Notes under the pieces: generated by a model
What the model saw: the letters and a program-made list of their open reading frames with translations, nothing else
Told to the model about the DNA's origin: nothing
Database searches by the model: none
Shown here: positions 20,101 through 32,964 of the stretch, piece after piece
Layout: the number at the start of each line of letters is the position of its first letter
How positions within the stretch are numbered: position 1 is the first letter of the stretch
Source of the DNA: Clavelina lepadiformis
Lineage: Eukaryota; Chordata; Ascidiacea; Aplousobranchia; Clavelinidae
Assembly: GCF_947623445.1 (NCBI RefSeq)
Contig: NC_135241.1
Span: 25,670,501-25,734,500, forward strand
Length of the DNA stretch: 64,000 bases
Direction: 5' to 3'
Program-made: the position numbers and the translations under genes

Positions 20101-23100
20101 TAAACTAAAATTAAACCAATTATAGAACGACTGTGGCAAAGTTTTAACCTAAACCTTGCCTAAACGTAAACCTAAACGTTTTCACCTAAACCTAAAAAAA
20201 TTGATTTAGCTTTGGACAATATTGCTCCTTTAAAGTTTAAATCAGGAATAGGCAACCTTTGTAAACTCAAAAGCCTAAAAGGGGGTTGAGATATTTCTAG
20301 GTGACCAGGTCAAACATTTATGTTGTCAGATTTAGTTTGTGCCGTTATTTGGTCCCATATTGGTGTTCCTTTGACCTGACAAAGTTTCATTGGTAGGAAT
20401 ATCAATGCAGTAAAACAAACTTTTGCTGCACAATATCCTTTGGCAGGCAGAAATTGGCCAATCTCATTTCGCTAAGATTCAGCTTACACAGAAAAGTTAT
20501 CAAGTTTGTGCAAGGCTGCGCAAATTAAGCTATAAGACTGCTGATAGCTGAACTATCATGTTTTCAACTGGCATCTTAAAAACTCTTTAAAAATTTCAGC
20601 TTTATAATACGAAGAAATTAAATGACCATAGAAATCAAGTCAAAACTTACCATTTTTGCTCAATGATACAAATTGGGAGTTTGGATTTGAGAAAATCACA
20701 ACAGAGCAGATTCCAGTTTCATTCAAATTCCAGTTACAAGTTGGAAGTTTATCATCCTGTGTTGCAGCGTCTGGAAATACAAACATTAGTTTTATTGGGC
20801 AAGATCATCAAAGTTTAGAAACTTATGAGAGGCTTTATGTTAAAAAGCCTGTTTTTCGAAACATTCACATTATTTTATGCAAAAAAATTGAATTGAAAGA
20901 ATCATTTTTATTGCAGATTTTACACAATGACATAACTAATGTAAACGTGCATCTGTTTCTAATTTGATTTTCTAAACATCACTAACTCAAACCAATTACA
21001 AAGCAACTTATGGATAGAAAAAAGTTCTTTTATTAAAAGCAGTTGTCAGCAATAATTATCAAGAAGTTTTAATGATCAAAATATAGAGCATGTAAACATG
21101 TTTTGAAAGAATTCAAATTAATTTGTTCGATTCAAATAAAGTCTTTAATTAAAAGATAAAATTTAAAACTCTTTAATTAAAGGTTGAATTGTTGGTGCTA
21201 CTGTGCATGCTAATTTCAATTTTGTATATTTATTATTTTCATTACCAGTCACTACGAGTGAATAAAGTCAGTAAACATAATAAAACAATTGAAATAATTT
21301 TCACAGCAACGTCATTTCACAAAAATTCCAACACTTCATCAGAACTCACATATAACATTCAGGTAAATAGTTGAAACTTTAAATTGGTCGAATATGTTGC
21401 CGACATAACCACCAGGGTTACGAGTGAAAACAATTTCCAAGAAAGAATTGCAAATGTTTTTAGATAATTATGACAAATTACTCCAAGCAAAGTATGGTCT
21501 GCATGCAACTGATTGTTCATACTCATACAGAACATCAAGGTATATTGATGAGCTATAAGTTCCAAAGCTATCCATCGTTGTGCAGGAATAATTCCCAGTA
21601 TCAGAAGGTTTTGCAGACAAGGTAACACTTGGGCCAGTATTGATGACGTCATTTGATTGATACAATAAATATGTCGTATTAAGCTCATCGCTATAACTAA
21701 TAGTGCAGGAAAAATTCACATCTTCTCCAAGATAAGACATCATATATCCTCCAGTGCTTGTGATGTTGCTTACAGTCACATTGAATTCAGGAATGCCTAA
21801 AATAGTTGTGCAAGTTAATGCACCAAAGTACGGATTTTGCCCAATTACATTTGACTGTAATGTCTAAAAACGACAAATTACTCACGTTGCGCTGGAACCA
21901 CAGTGATGGTTTCATTATTGCTTGACCTTGAACCAACTTCATTTCTAGCAGTGCAAGAGACCAGACTTGATTGGTCAAGATCATAACTTATGCTGCAACC
22001 ACTGACTGAGCTGACTGTGTTTGACTGAGTCATATGAAATGTGAAGTTACAGTTTGCAGGTGGATTTGCTTCACTATATATGCACTGCATGGTAAGATTT
22101 TCATCTGATCTTAAAAGATATCCTTCTTCTGCAACTATTGTATATTGAGAAAGCTCAACTTTGCTGGTAACTGTGTCTGGTGCATCTGTCAATTTGAAAA
22201 ATGATCAAATTATTTTAATGTAACACTTTCATTAATTAATTCAAAACAAACATAAAAAAACAATAAAATCAATGTCTTTCTGAGAAGTTTTTAATTGTCT
22301 TTAATTTTTCATGGTATTTTTTCCTAATTTGGAGAACCTGCAATGTAGAAAGAGAAAAAATTTATGTTAAACTTTACACAGTTGCAATCAAGGCAATGAG
22401 TAATCATATTCATCGTACTCTAAACATTTGCCCTTTTTATGAAAAAAAGCAAGCAAAGCAGCTAAACAATGGTAGAACCAAGTTGCAAAATCTTTCATGA
22501 AATCTTAATTTTCTGTCACAAACTTATAAACTTATCAACAAGTCCACATGAAGTTTATTGTCAACAGTGATAAATACTATAATGTCATCGAATTATACTG
22601 TATTGTCGCTTCTGTGTATCTGATATAGTCACCAGTCATACTAAGCCTTTAGCTGGACATGATCAGCACATTAAGTAAAATGGCTCTGACTTGTAGTGCG
22701 TGACAACTTTATAGTTTATGTTTGAGCTGGGTACGCAGCGACTATTTTGTACTCAATAATTATAGACTCTGTTTGTAATCATCCGAATTTATTAATCTTA
22801 TTAATTTGTTAAAAGCACAGCCCTATGAAAATAAAACCTGATTTACTTTCTACCGTATTTATGTTGGTCTAAGCAAGCCATAACAGTGTCGTATTTTGAC
22901 TGAATTGTTAAGTCTGAAGACCTCGATATCTTACCTCCTGATCCTGAAACCTCTGGTACACTCAAATATTGGCTGTCACTGCCTTTGCAAAAAATGTTTT
23001 AACTCAACATATTTGTGACAATTCAGAAGCAACACTGAGAAAAAATGACTTTGTCATAAATCTCTACTTGCCCATTACCTATTCTTATACAGAAAAGTGT

Positions 23101-26100
23101 TCTACCTATAACAAGGTCTTGAACGCTTTACAAAGTATCAATAAAACTGAAATTTTGCAAAAAAAACAAAAAGTATGTTGTTGCCTACCATCTTCTTTAA
23201 CGTATTCGCAAATGACCGGGGAAAAAATTGCATGTATCCAAGGGATGCAAAAACGAAACTAAAACAACAAAGTACCAAAGTGATGGTTTCATCATTGCTT
23301 GACTTGCAACCAATTACATTTCCTGCAGTGCAAGAGAGGAAGAGACCAGACTTGATTGATCAAGATCATAAATTTTATTGCAACCACTAACTCAGCTGAC
23401 TGTTTTTGAATGAGTCATGTCAAAATTTTGCAGAGCACAAAAACAGAACACAAATAGAGGTTTTTTCCTATGCAAGGGCAGCTTTACACAAAAAGTTCCA
23501 GTCCTCTTAAAACATAGCACCATAGTGAAACTATGTTATCTTTTTAAATGAATCTTTGTTTAAATTTAATGAACACTTTACGGAAGTTGGTGCACATGTT
23601 GTTGGTGCACATGTTGGTGGTTAGGCCAGGTGCGTCTAGTTCTATATTTACATTTAGTTGCAAAGACGAAGCTTGCTCAGGCAAGATTTCACAATTTTGC
23701 AGAGCACAAAATAAAACACAAACTGGAACAGCTTTTCACAAAAAGTTCCAGTCATCTTAAAACATAGCACCAAAGTGAAACTAAGGTATCTTTTTTAAAC
23801 GAGTTCTTTTATCTTTTTTTAAATGCATCTTACTCCAAAGTTGCATAGAATTTAACGAACACTTTAAAGAAGTTGGTGATTCATGGGTGCAATAAATCCC
23901 CTCATAACCATCTAACATGACCGATATTTCTTGTAATAAATTGAAAAACGTGATGGAGCAATCACCATCTATGATGTTACGAACTGTCCTTTTTTTCTTA
24001 AGGCAAAAGCAGGCTGCTCCCATGTTTCCAGTACAGCTGTCAATGTGATACTAATTACAGTTGTTGTAAAATTCCAACCCATTTATCCTCAGCAAAATGC
24101 AGGAAAGACTGTGTCGAGGATTAGTAACAAGAAGATTAAGATATTGAAGATAGGCAACTACAGTAATCCAACAACTGAGGTCAAGGCTAATCAACAAGAA
24201 CTACGGGAAGAAGTAGAAGGGGAGGGCAAGGGCAACTATGCAAGGGCAACTTTTCACTAAAAGTTCCGTTCATCTTAAAACATAGCACCATAGGAACTAA
24301 GTTATCTTTTTTAAATGAGTTTTTCATCTTTGTTTAAATGCATCTTACTCTAAAGTTGCATAGATTTTAACAAAGACTTTTCGGAAGTTGGTGCACATGT
24401 TGGTGATTCACGGGTGCAAAAATTCTCCTCATAAACATCTAACATGACCGCTGTTTCTTGTAATAATTTGAAATATGTGTTGGAATAATCAATCAAATGA
24501 GGTCAAGAACTACTGGAAGAAGTTGATTTGTAGACTTATCTTGGTACAGCACTGGCAATATTGAAGACATCTGATATAGGTTTGCACTTAAAGAAAATTC
24601 ATTAAAAATGCCTAGTACTAACCTGCCTTGTCGTTTTGTGTAATAGGTATTCATATGAACTTAATTAAGTACTTAATGGCAGGCAGGTAAAATTCTCCTG
24701 GCATGATTAGATCAAGAACAAATAGATTTTAAGAAATAAGTATAGCGAAGTCATAAAACTTGAAGAGATTATCACGAAGTGCCGATTACGCCAAAATGGT
24801 CACATATTTTGCTTACATGAGTAGCACCCTATAACTATAGCAATAACTTGGATGCTATTTGGTGAAAAGTGAAAGATCAGTCTACCAAAGATTGACTGGC
24901 CATGGTAACTAAACAAACAGATGGATGGACAACAACATCAGCGGGACTAATTGCAAAAGAACTGCAAAATGTTGTAGGTGATAGAGGAAACTTGTCAAAT
25001 TATTGTTCAACTGGTAAAGGAGGCCCTAAGCCCAAGTACACTTGGAAAGATTACCAAGAAAGAACAGTTAATGTTAGACAAAGTTAGACGGAGTTAGAAA
25101 GTTAGACAAAGTTAGCTAGATAAATAAAAAAGTTAATGTTTCACATTTAATTAGCCAGTTAAACATTTAATGTAGATTATTACCTAAACCAATAATTTCT
25201 GTTTGGCTTGTTAAACCAATTTTAGAATTTTCAACAAGTTATGAATTTTGTGCATATATTTGTCTACAGTTGGCAAAATTATTACTGTCATGCTATCAAT
25301 TTTGTTCTGCTCATTTCTTGTCCGTTTACAGCATTGTATTTATAGTTGGTAAAATCTAATGTAAAATTAAATAATATCATTTTTATCCTGAAACATCTTT
25401 TACTCACATAATACGTCCAGTGTATATTCTGATGATCTTCCGCTTGCTAGATAGACATCAATATAAGGAGTGACAGCCTGACATGAGACTACTTTGTTGT
25501 TGTCAGTTCTTTGCAATGAAGATAATATGAATGGTTCTCCCTTTGTAAAATTGGTGTCATGTTACAAAAATAGACATGTAAATTCAAGGTCAAAAAATTG
25601 ATTCACCTGTGTCCTATTGTAGCTTTTTCCTCCAATATAGAATCGAGAAGTATTTCCAGCAGGAATGACATCATTGTAATTACAAGTCAGATTCAAATCA
25701 TCTCCTTTAACCACAGTCAGTTTATTGCCATCAATTAAACTGCTTGCAAGGGATACATTGGGTGCTGGATAAAAAACAATGCCACGTTGAGCAATGACTG
25801 TAAACAGCTTTCATTACTTATGGCTAGCTTATTATTTGAACGTTTTTGACAACAAAAATAATTAGAAACCTGTCCAACATTGCAGATTATCCTGACCACT
25901 CCATTCTGCTGAAGCCAGACAAGTGGTGTCACTAGATGTCAGCATTGTACCATTTGAGTAAAACAAGTCTCCTCCGTTAGAACAAGCAAATGTTCCTGAT
26001 GAGTTGAATATCCTGGAAGTTGCATCCACAATAACATCATATGGAAGTGAGGAGTTGCAATCTGCGGCAAATTGCACATCTATTAGTATTAACTGTATAA

Positions 26101-27979
26101 AGTAGCGTAATTAATTAAGCCTACTTTATATTACAATGTTAGTGCAATTTTTTTGGCCATGCATGCATGATATATTCATCATGGCTACTGTTTGACCTTG
26201 TACTATGCCAGTTTCTAGAAAACTCTGAGTTGCGTTTAAAATTCAGTCATTTACATAAATTTTAAACACATACCTTGCACAGTTCTATTGATAGGACCAG
26301 GTGTGGTTGCAATAATGCATCTCACTTCGATATTTATATCCCCAGCAACAAGTGGTTGAGTGATTGTCAGTGTTGTTATTGTGTAATTTGTTCCATCAAT
26401 TGTTTGTTCAGTGCAAGTGATGCTGTCATATGTGCCTGGTGATGGAGCAACACATCCACCAAATAATGCTGAGTAAAACTGAGCACCACTTCCACTATCC
26501 AGCTCTCCTCCATAATACCAAGAACATGAATCAGTAGTATCAATTGGTGTTGGAAACTGAGCAGTTACAATGAGATTGTTGAAACCAGCTGCCAATGGAT
26601 TGTACGGAGGATCAGTGCTGATTGTTGTGATTGCTGCCGCTTTCAAAACACCTGGTTAAAATTATTTCGCAAAATTAGGATTTCTCGCTTCTTGATTTCT
26701 TTACATGGTTTTAACCGTACTTCATTTAAAATTCATTTTAGCTGCTGGTTTACTTAGGCATTTTACTTTACGAAGCAGGGACTTAGTGGAGGGTGCGATT
26801 AACACTCGTCTCAAACAGTCAGGAGTAGCTCAGTTCAAAAGATAAAGGTGATTACTGGCCCTGAATGGATCTGGGGCAAGGATGGGTTTAAAGGGAGGGG
26901 CAAGTCCAAAAACAAATTGGCTTTAAATCAAAGAACGGTTTCCAGTAAATATACTGGTGAAAAAGTTTTTAATAATGTGTAGTGCTTGGACAATTATTGT
27001 GAAAATTGTGTTGCAAATTTGGTTTTCTATTATGGTGATTATGAACTATGATTGTCATTATAACAGACAACTGGTTGACCCTGAATTTTGTTTCAGGATG
27101 AAGACCAGGCCTGAACAACAGGCGAATGGAAGATGATGAAGAGGTGATTATGAAATTACAATGTAAAAACAATATGCTTGATGACTGCCGATTGTATTAG
27201 GTATGATAGGCTAGCTAACTCGTTTGAGATAGAATACGTTTCCATAGATAGGTGATTAGTAGCAAGTAGTGTTTATTTTCATTGTAAGAATGTCACCGGC
27301 GACGGTACATAAATTTGTAAAGCATTTTGTTTTACTACAGTTACCAGTACCAGACTATGATAAAGCCAGCAGCACAGAAATGTAGAATAGCTTTTACATT
27401 AACCAGTACAAATAAATCAACAGTAAGCTACATTAGGCTTATTCAATGCAAAATATTCCTGTTGTACACTTAAGTATGCTATAGTTACACCTATTTCCAT
27501 TTACTTGTCGGCCACAGGAAAAATTCTATCCATACTTGATCCAAACACCCAAATCATACCTATTGTTTCTTTAACTGTGGCTTAACAAAAACCGCCATCT
27601 TCATCATAATTAAGTGGTGAATTCGTGTTTTTTGCCATTTATTTATGATAATAACTACTTAACCACTACATATTATTAACAATCCATTATCCAATATATT
27701 TCCCGATAATTACTCTTTGAATTTATGCCAACTTATTTATGGACTTTAAAGGTTTAACTTGGAACTATAACTCGATTACTCCCCTTGTATAGTTGTATCA
27801 AAACATAACTATCCTTAAAATTTACCATGATTACAGCATATAACAAGCTCTTTTACGATGTTGCAAACTAGTAGATTCTCATAAAATAGAAAGGCAAGGA
27901 AACAATTTTAATAAACATGCAAACAAATATACAAACCATATATTATCAGCAGACAATGAAGATCCAAGCCCAACCTCAT
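17102..27979 (-). CDS. Receptor R1: Ig/CCP type I membrane protein with tyrosine-rich tail
   Basis: Sixteen exons join with matching phases into 783 aa: 27937-27979, 26274-26651, 25870-26061, 25607-25764, 25408-25540, 21886-22185, 21482-21796, 20651-20770, 19956-20041, 19145-19391, 18593-18636, 18433-18481, 18026-18072, 17912-17945, 17278-17423, 17102-17161. In order they give a signal peptide (MRLGLDLHCLLIIYG), Ig-like A, CCP (four Cys, Trp before the last), Ig B on two exons, Ig C (extra Cys pair), Ig D (DTGNYSC), membrane-proximal Ig E on three exons, a membrane span (GAIAGIIAGVVVVILCAAGY) and the tail. Tail tyrosines lie in GYIDV, NYEVV, GYLAV, GYVVF, RYENI, AYDEV, RYENV and PYDEI. Such tails usually recruit SH2 proteins after phosphorylation; the ligand is unknown. 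Weak points are the exon 7 donor (the consensus site at its homologous place is lost, so a later one is used) and the GTTGGT donor of exon 10. The 3.2-kb intron 22,186-25,407 holds relic repeats. Confidence 0.82.
19145..19391 (-). other. R1 exon with membrane span
   Basis: This exon ends Ig E (SDNGRYELIV, F-strand without the usual Cys), then has a Pro/Gly-rich stalk (GEPPGTPGLS), a 20-residue hydrophobic span and a basic stop-transfer segment (YRWRSGSQKK). The layout fixes the protein as type I with a cytoplasmic C-terminus. R2 (34,350-34,578) and R3 (49,897-50,113) have homologous exons with the same 0-to-1 phases. Confidence 0.85.
20252..20421. repeat. Dispersed repeat inside an R1 intron
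   Basis: This aligns closely with 12,447-12,636, sharing CTAAAAGGGGGTTGAGATAT (one base different there) and the TTTGGTCCCATATTGGTG core. It lies between the two exons that encode the middle of Ig E. Upstream, 20,140-20,205 has several CCTAAAC words in an irregular array. No coding content. Confidence 0.75.
22186..25407. repeat. R1 long intron with relic Ig exon and a threefold repeat
   Basis: Positions 23,278-23,418 are a decayed copy of the Ig C exon (compare 21,903-22,030), matching over the region that encodes the GCSISYDLDQ and CTARNEVG segments but with indels and no open frame. Around and after it, a block of about 200 bases is present three times (about 23,410-23,610, 23,690-23,890 and 24,230-24,410), sharing AAAGTTCC...CATCTTAAAACATAGCACCA. 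No further exon with correct phase was found here. Confidence 0.7.
27064..27141 (+). mobile_element. LINE 3'-end fragment in R1 intron 1
   Basis: About 78 bases match the 3' end of the LINE at 44,963-45,032, including GATGAAGACCAGGCCTGAAC and the GAAGATGATG tail, with small differences. This is a 5'-truncated insertion antisense to R1. Confidence 0.8.
27937..27979 (-). other. R1 signal-peptide exon
   Basis: This 43-base exon encodes MRLGLDLHCLLIIY plus one base of the next codon and ends at a GTTTGT donor. The start ATG has a GCC just before it. The same exon appears at 38,089-38,131 and 56,718-56,760 with at most one changed residue, and it joins in phase 1 to each gene's first domain exon. 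The leader is short, so another leader exon upstream cannot be excluded. Confidence 0.75.
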
Positions 27980-28522
27980 GGCTTCTCCTGTAGATGGACA
28001 ACTTCGTTATAAGCAGATATTAAGTTGTTGATTTTCAGTGGTTCTTAAAACTTAAAATACACAGAATTTATTCAATAATGAACTGCTACAATAACAATAT
28101 ATATAAAATTTAATCTAAAAAATGCATTATGGAAACTACTGAAAATAATGTGGTACACTAAACAAAAATGATAAACTGAAAACATCTTGCTTGGAAACAA
28201 AATATTATTTTCTGAAATAGTATCATCTGCAAAACTCTTGAATGGCAACCATTTACTAAATTTCAATACATCTTGTTAATTATGAGGAAAATTGTGAAGT
28301 ACAATTGCAATAAAAATTTTCAATACATAATTGTATATATATATATATATAATATATTTGTTTCTCAAATGACCATAAAATTAAGATCAATGACGTCAAT
28401 GATAATAAAGCCGTAATGATGAATTGTTATATAATTTTAACATTAAGCCTTAGAGCAGGTCATGCTGACTCATGCTTAGCACTTCCAGGAAACATTCTTG
28501 CTATTAATTATTTTGTCAATTT
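27980..28522 (-). promoter_or_regulatory. Shared 5' flank of R1
   Basis: This flank is strongly similar to 38,132-38,790 and 56,761-57,412. A TATA-like CTTATAAC lies about 27-34 bases before the ATG in R1 and is kept in the other two. Conservation of non-coding DNA next to the start in three genes suggests shared transcriptional control, but recent duplication alone could explain it. A (TA)n run at 28,334-28,357 is specific to this copy. Confidence 0.45.
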
Positions 28523-31500
28523 GTTTCATAGAGAAGATAATTTGTACTTTTCTCAACTCTTTCATTTATTTAAGGTCCTAGAATGAGCTAACTAATAAAG
28601 AGTGGTGGGCAGTAGGTACCTTAAAAGTACCGTCAATAATGATACTGGTACTTGGAAAAGAAATGTGATAAAAAATGAAAAATAGTGTAAATAAAATTTA
28701 AAAAACATGTTTCCCAAAACCCCTAAAGTAATCTTAAAGTAATCTAAAATTAAAAACTTAAAGTAATCAATAAGAGAGTAACAAGTACCGGGACTGAATT
28801 TTATTCCTTGAGATAAGAAATTTAATGTTTTTATTCTAAAAGTACAAACAGTACCGATATTGGTACCGAAAAAGTATTGCAGTACAGTAATGTGGTATTA
28901 TAGTACAGCTGTATGGCCCACCTTGGCTAATAAAGCAACTGGAAGACTAATGTACGCTTATATGGCAAAATGCAAGTTTACTAACGAGTCCTATCGGGGT
29001 GATACATTAGCTATGAGGTCAGTCTTTAGAAAAAACAATCTTCAACCTCATTCCACATCCTGCTCTGTAACAAAAATGACAACAGCCAACAAGTTGGCAT
29101 CTGAAAAATTGGGTGTTTGTTGTAATATCCGTTGAAAGTGTTAGCCTTGCCCCATAGTGGAAACTGTAGTACCTACACGCATGAGATTCATCAAAGTGTG
29201 CGCCAAACTTTTTCATTTTTACGCCGATTTATTACAAACAAACAAAGAAAAACTGTTTGTTTGAACGTGAAACTATAATTAAACAAAAACTAAGAATTGA
29301 AGTTTCAGTGCACGCCATAATGTCTTTGCACGAACGAGTTCTTATTCAAAATTTCCGTACTTTCTATTCGGGGCCTAACCTACCCCACCTCAAATTTTAA
29401 CATTATGACGCCGTTCTCATGAGCATTGAGCCCAAAGTTTTTCCCTGGATAAAAACATTTAACTTGGGGATTCTCTTAAAGCGGAAAGAATTGAAAACCC
29501 AACAACCTAACCAAGTATGGCCGCACACTACATGCTATAAAGTGTTCAACTATTTCTGAAGAAAAGATAAACAACTTTTCAAAAAAATACAACTGGAAAA
29601 TTCTTTAAAAAATGTTTTCTCATGTCTTACTGGTAAGAAAATCAAACAAAACACATTTCAATTGTTTCAAAGGCTAGTTAACTGAGGTTTTGGCTTGGGT
29701 AAAATCCCCTAATACAGTGCTTTTTTGTTAAGTGGAGTTTTTAGCTTTCGAACGGGGTAAGGACGTAAAATGTTCAAAAACAAATTTTTGCAAAAATTAG
29801 TTTTGGGTAATACAGAATGTGTTTGGTTTGTGTAAAATATAGTTTTTAAACAGAAGCAATGAGCATATTTATGCAAATTTAGATAAGTTAAAGCTTTTCT
29901 ACGCACCAATCACCATTCAGAATATTAAAATGAAAATTGTTATGCTCGATTGATTTTGATCCTATAGGCCACCAAGCCAGATGAGCTTTTTTCCACAATT
30001 TGGAAGAAGAGACTCTCTCCTTCATAATCTGGATGGTGAGTGAAAGATCTACCATTTTAGACAAGTCAAACATAGACACATGCTAATTTATATTTAACGC
30101 AATTGTAATAATTAAACTTGATTAATTGAGGTTTGTGATTAAAATATGGCGAAGTAAGTTGTCTGACTCCTGAATCCATAAGGTTACTGCTACAATAATA
30201 CGTTATCCGCTAATATCCGATACTAACTTACTTATATTTAATACATTTGTAACAATTAAAATTGATTGATTGAGGTTTGTGCTTGAAAGTTCAACTATTC
30301 CGTTTGACCTTTATTTGTCCAAAGTGACCGACGAACTGTGTCGAGCTCGTTACGAAGCTAGGCTAATAAGTTGTTCTAGCCACGAAGTTGATGTTCTTCT
30401 TACAGAAAGGACAAATGACAAAATGGCAAATGTTTTACTTTTCGTCATTGATTGTTTACATACTGAAAGTTTCTCTTTCTTTATGTAACTCTCTCTCTCT
30501 CTCTCTCTCTTTTACTCTTTCATATTCTGAATGATGAATTAAAGATCTACCATTTTGGATAAGTTCAACATAGACACATGCTAATTTATATTTAGCACAT
30601 TTGTAATAATTAAACTTGATTAATTGAGGTTTGTGCTTAAAATATGACAAGGTAAGTTGTTGGGTTGCTCTGGTAAATAAATCTGACTCCTGACTCCTGA
30701 CTCCAAAAGGTTGCTGCTACAGTAATACGTCATCCTCACTCAGATATTAAATAAGTTATAACCTTCTGAGCTCAACACTTTAATGACATCAAAGTCAAAT
30801 CGCAGAAACAGTAGAAAAGAGAACGGCAAACGAACATGCTGTGAGAACAAATTTATCGGTTTTTCACGGGAAGTAGCTTGAGGGCGCCAACCAGCGACAA
30901 AGTTAGAAGTAGTTAATGGCCGTTACAGAAAGTTCAGCTTTTCCGTTTGACCTTTTGAACTGCGTTGAGCTTAGTCAGTTACGAAGCTAGGCTAATAAGT
31001 TGTTCTAGCTACAAAATTGACGTTGGTCTTGCAAAACAAAATGATAAAACAATTTTTTTATTTTTCTTCATTGGCTTTTTACATACTGAAAGTTTTTTCT
31101 GAACTGAAACTGAAAGTTTAGCTAATTATTAACATTGCCTGATAGATTAACTGTTCACCAGAATCACTGAACAGGAGCAAGTATCGCTAGGGCTTGCCAA
31201 GTACCAGCATTACAATTACAACGGCCACTAAGCATCGAACAGGAACCGTATTGACCCAAGCTAAATTTTCTAAACACTCAGGTAAACTACTACAGAATCG
31301 AACACCTCTGTTTCAATTCTTTATTTTAAGTCGCTCAACCTCATGTAACCTCAACAGTCGTCACATACATAAAAGCAAACGACTTACTGCAAACCACTTT
31401 CATTTTAAATGCCGTTTAAGTATGTTGACCAAATTTGTAGACCTATGTTTTGAGTAGGTTCTACCTTCTTGTGCAAACAAAGCCTCAGCATTCAGGTGTC

Positions 31501-32810
31501 GAGCCAATATCAGTCATATACAATACATCACAACTCGATGAAAACTACTATTCGATGTTTCACAACGAAATGTGCTGAAATATTGGAAAACTAAAAGATT
31601 AATGATTATTTGATTGATTAAAATACTAACTGAAATCCGTTTTACATTTCTACGGCATTTAAGTATTTGCTACAAGCAGTTGAGAACTATTTGAAAATCT
31701 TTCATTTATCAACAATCACCAACAAAGACTGCCAACAAATCTTAATAAAGTCATTCACCAAGCTACCTTCATCGTATCGCTTTTCTGAATAATTTGTAAC
31801 ATGACTAGTTGAGCCAGATAGCTATCACGCGTTTCAGCTCTGAGACAATCTTCGCTTATATTTGATCACTTCTTTGTATGATATCTCTGTTTGTTTCCGC
31901 CTACACCACCTACGGTTAAATTATACGTCTGCACTCTGCACTTACATTGGCGTCTTTAACAGTAATAGTTTAACGAGGTAAAATATATGTAAAAGCAAAT
32001 ATATAAAAAGCACTTCCAAACGAAAATTTTTGATGAGTTGCTAGGTTTGATTTTAAAAATATCATAAACTATTTATTTTCCACGCTGAATATGTCATTTT
32101 ATAACTATAGTGCGGCCGTTATCGTTTGAGGAAAATATTTTTGGCAACTTGCATAAAACGTCTTGGCAGTAATCTTGCAATTAGTTTGTCATGTGCGGTA
32201 TGAAACGTGCAGGCAGTGGACTTGGCATGGTACATGTTGCACTCAGTGACTCAGACATGACATGGTTCGCGGTTTGGTCGCAGATTTTGCAACTCCCCAC
32301 TTATGTCGAGTTGGACGATCTGAGGTTGGCAGGTTATTGCATATTTTGTTATCGATTAGCTTGAACAAAGAGTTATTTGGTTTTAGTCTGAACGGCCTCT
32401 GGGAGACTCCGATTTGTTATCTACAGTGCTTATTACAAATCGTTAGAGAACCGCTTCGACTCCGATTTGTTATCTACAGAGCCTATTAATTATAAATCGT
32501 CGGGCCGCTGCTTTCAATATCCAAATATGTTTATTGGTCCAATTCAATAAATAGATAAATTAGATTTATACTAGAACAATATTGTTTTAAATCAAAGTAT
32601 AAGAACTTCTCAAAATGCTTTCAATCACGGTGTCAAAATAAAATTACTACTCATAACTGGATTCAAAATTGCTTTGAATTATTCTTACTACGTCAGCTTC
32701 CAAGCCCACGGAGTGGCAAAAGATAAGGCTAACTACAGTAAGATGAGGTAACCAGAGCAAATTGGCAAGATTCATAGAAATGCAAGTGGAACTGATTCTA
32801 CGTTGAAACG
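28523..32810. repeat. Upstream duplicated block U1
   Basis: This is non-coding and colinear with block U2 (about 38,790-42,365), ending beside the 3' end of R2. U1 keeps two stretches missing elsewhere: 29,401-31,157 (absent from U2) and about 28,523-30,602 (absent from U3). Within U1, about 30,015-30,500 and 30,530-31,100 are tandem copies of one another. A (CT)n run lies at 30,489-30,510. Open frames found here recur only as diverged repeat copies and show no domain. Confidence 0.75.
28600..28926. mobile_element. hAT-like MITE in block U1
   Basis: This 327-bp insertion is flanked by the 8-base duplication CTAATAAA (28,592-28,599 and 28,927-28,934). Its termini are imperfect inverted repeats around GGTGGGC, and it is rich in GGTAC and AAAGTAC words. 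There is no transposase. The same element sits at the homologous place in U2 (38,864-39,139). Confidence 0.65.
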
Positions 32811-32964
32811 TTGACCGCTACACACTTTTATAATCATATTAATAGTCTGGTCATGTCGTTCATGCCCAAAGGTCCTATATTTCAGTCCGGGCCATGAAAG
32901 TGCATTTTTAACAATATATACAACATAAAGAGATGGTTGTTTTAAATAGTTTGCCATTAACGTT

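Noticed and set aside
31194..31457. 87-codon plus-strand frame in U1
   Set aside because: Homologous positions in U2 and U3 carry indels and no conserved frame, and no domain is visible.
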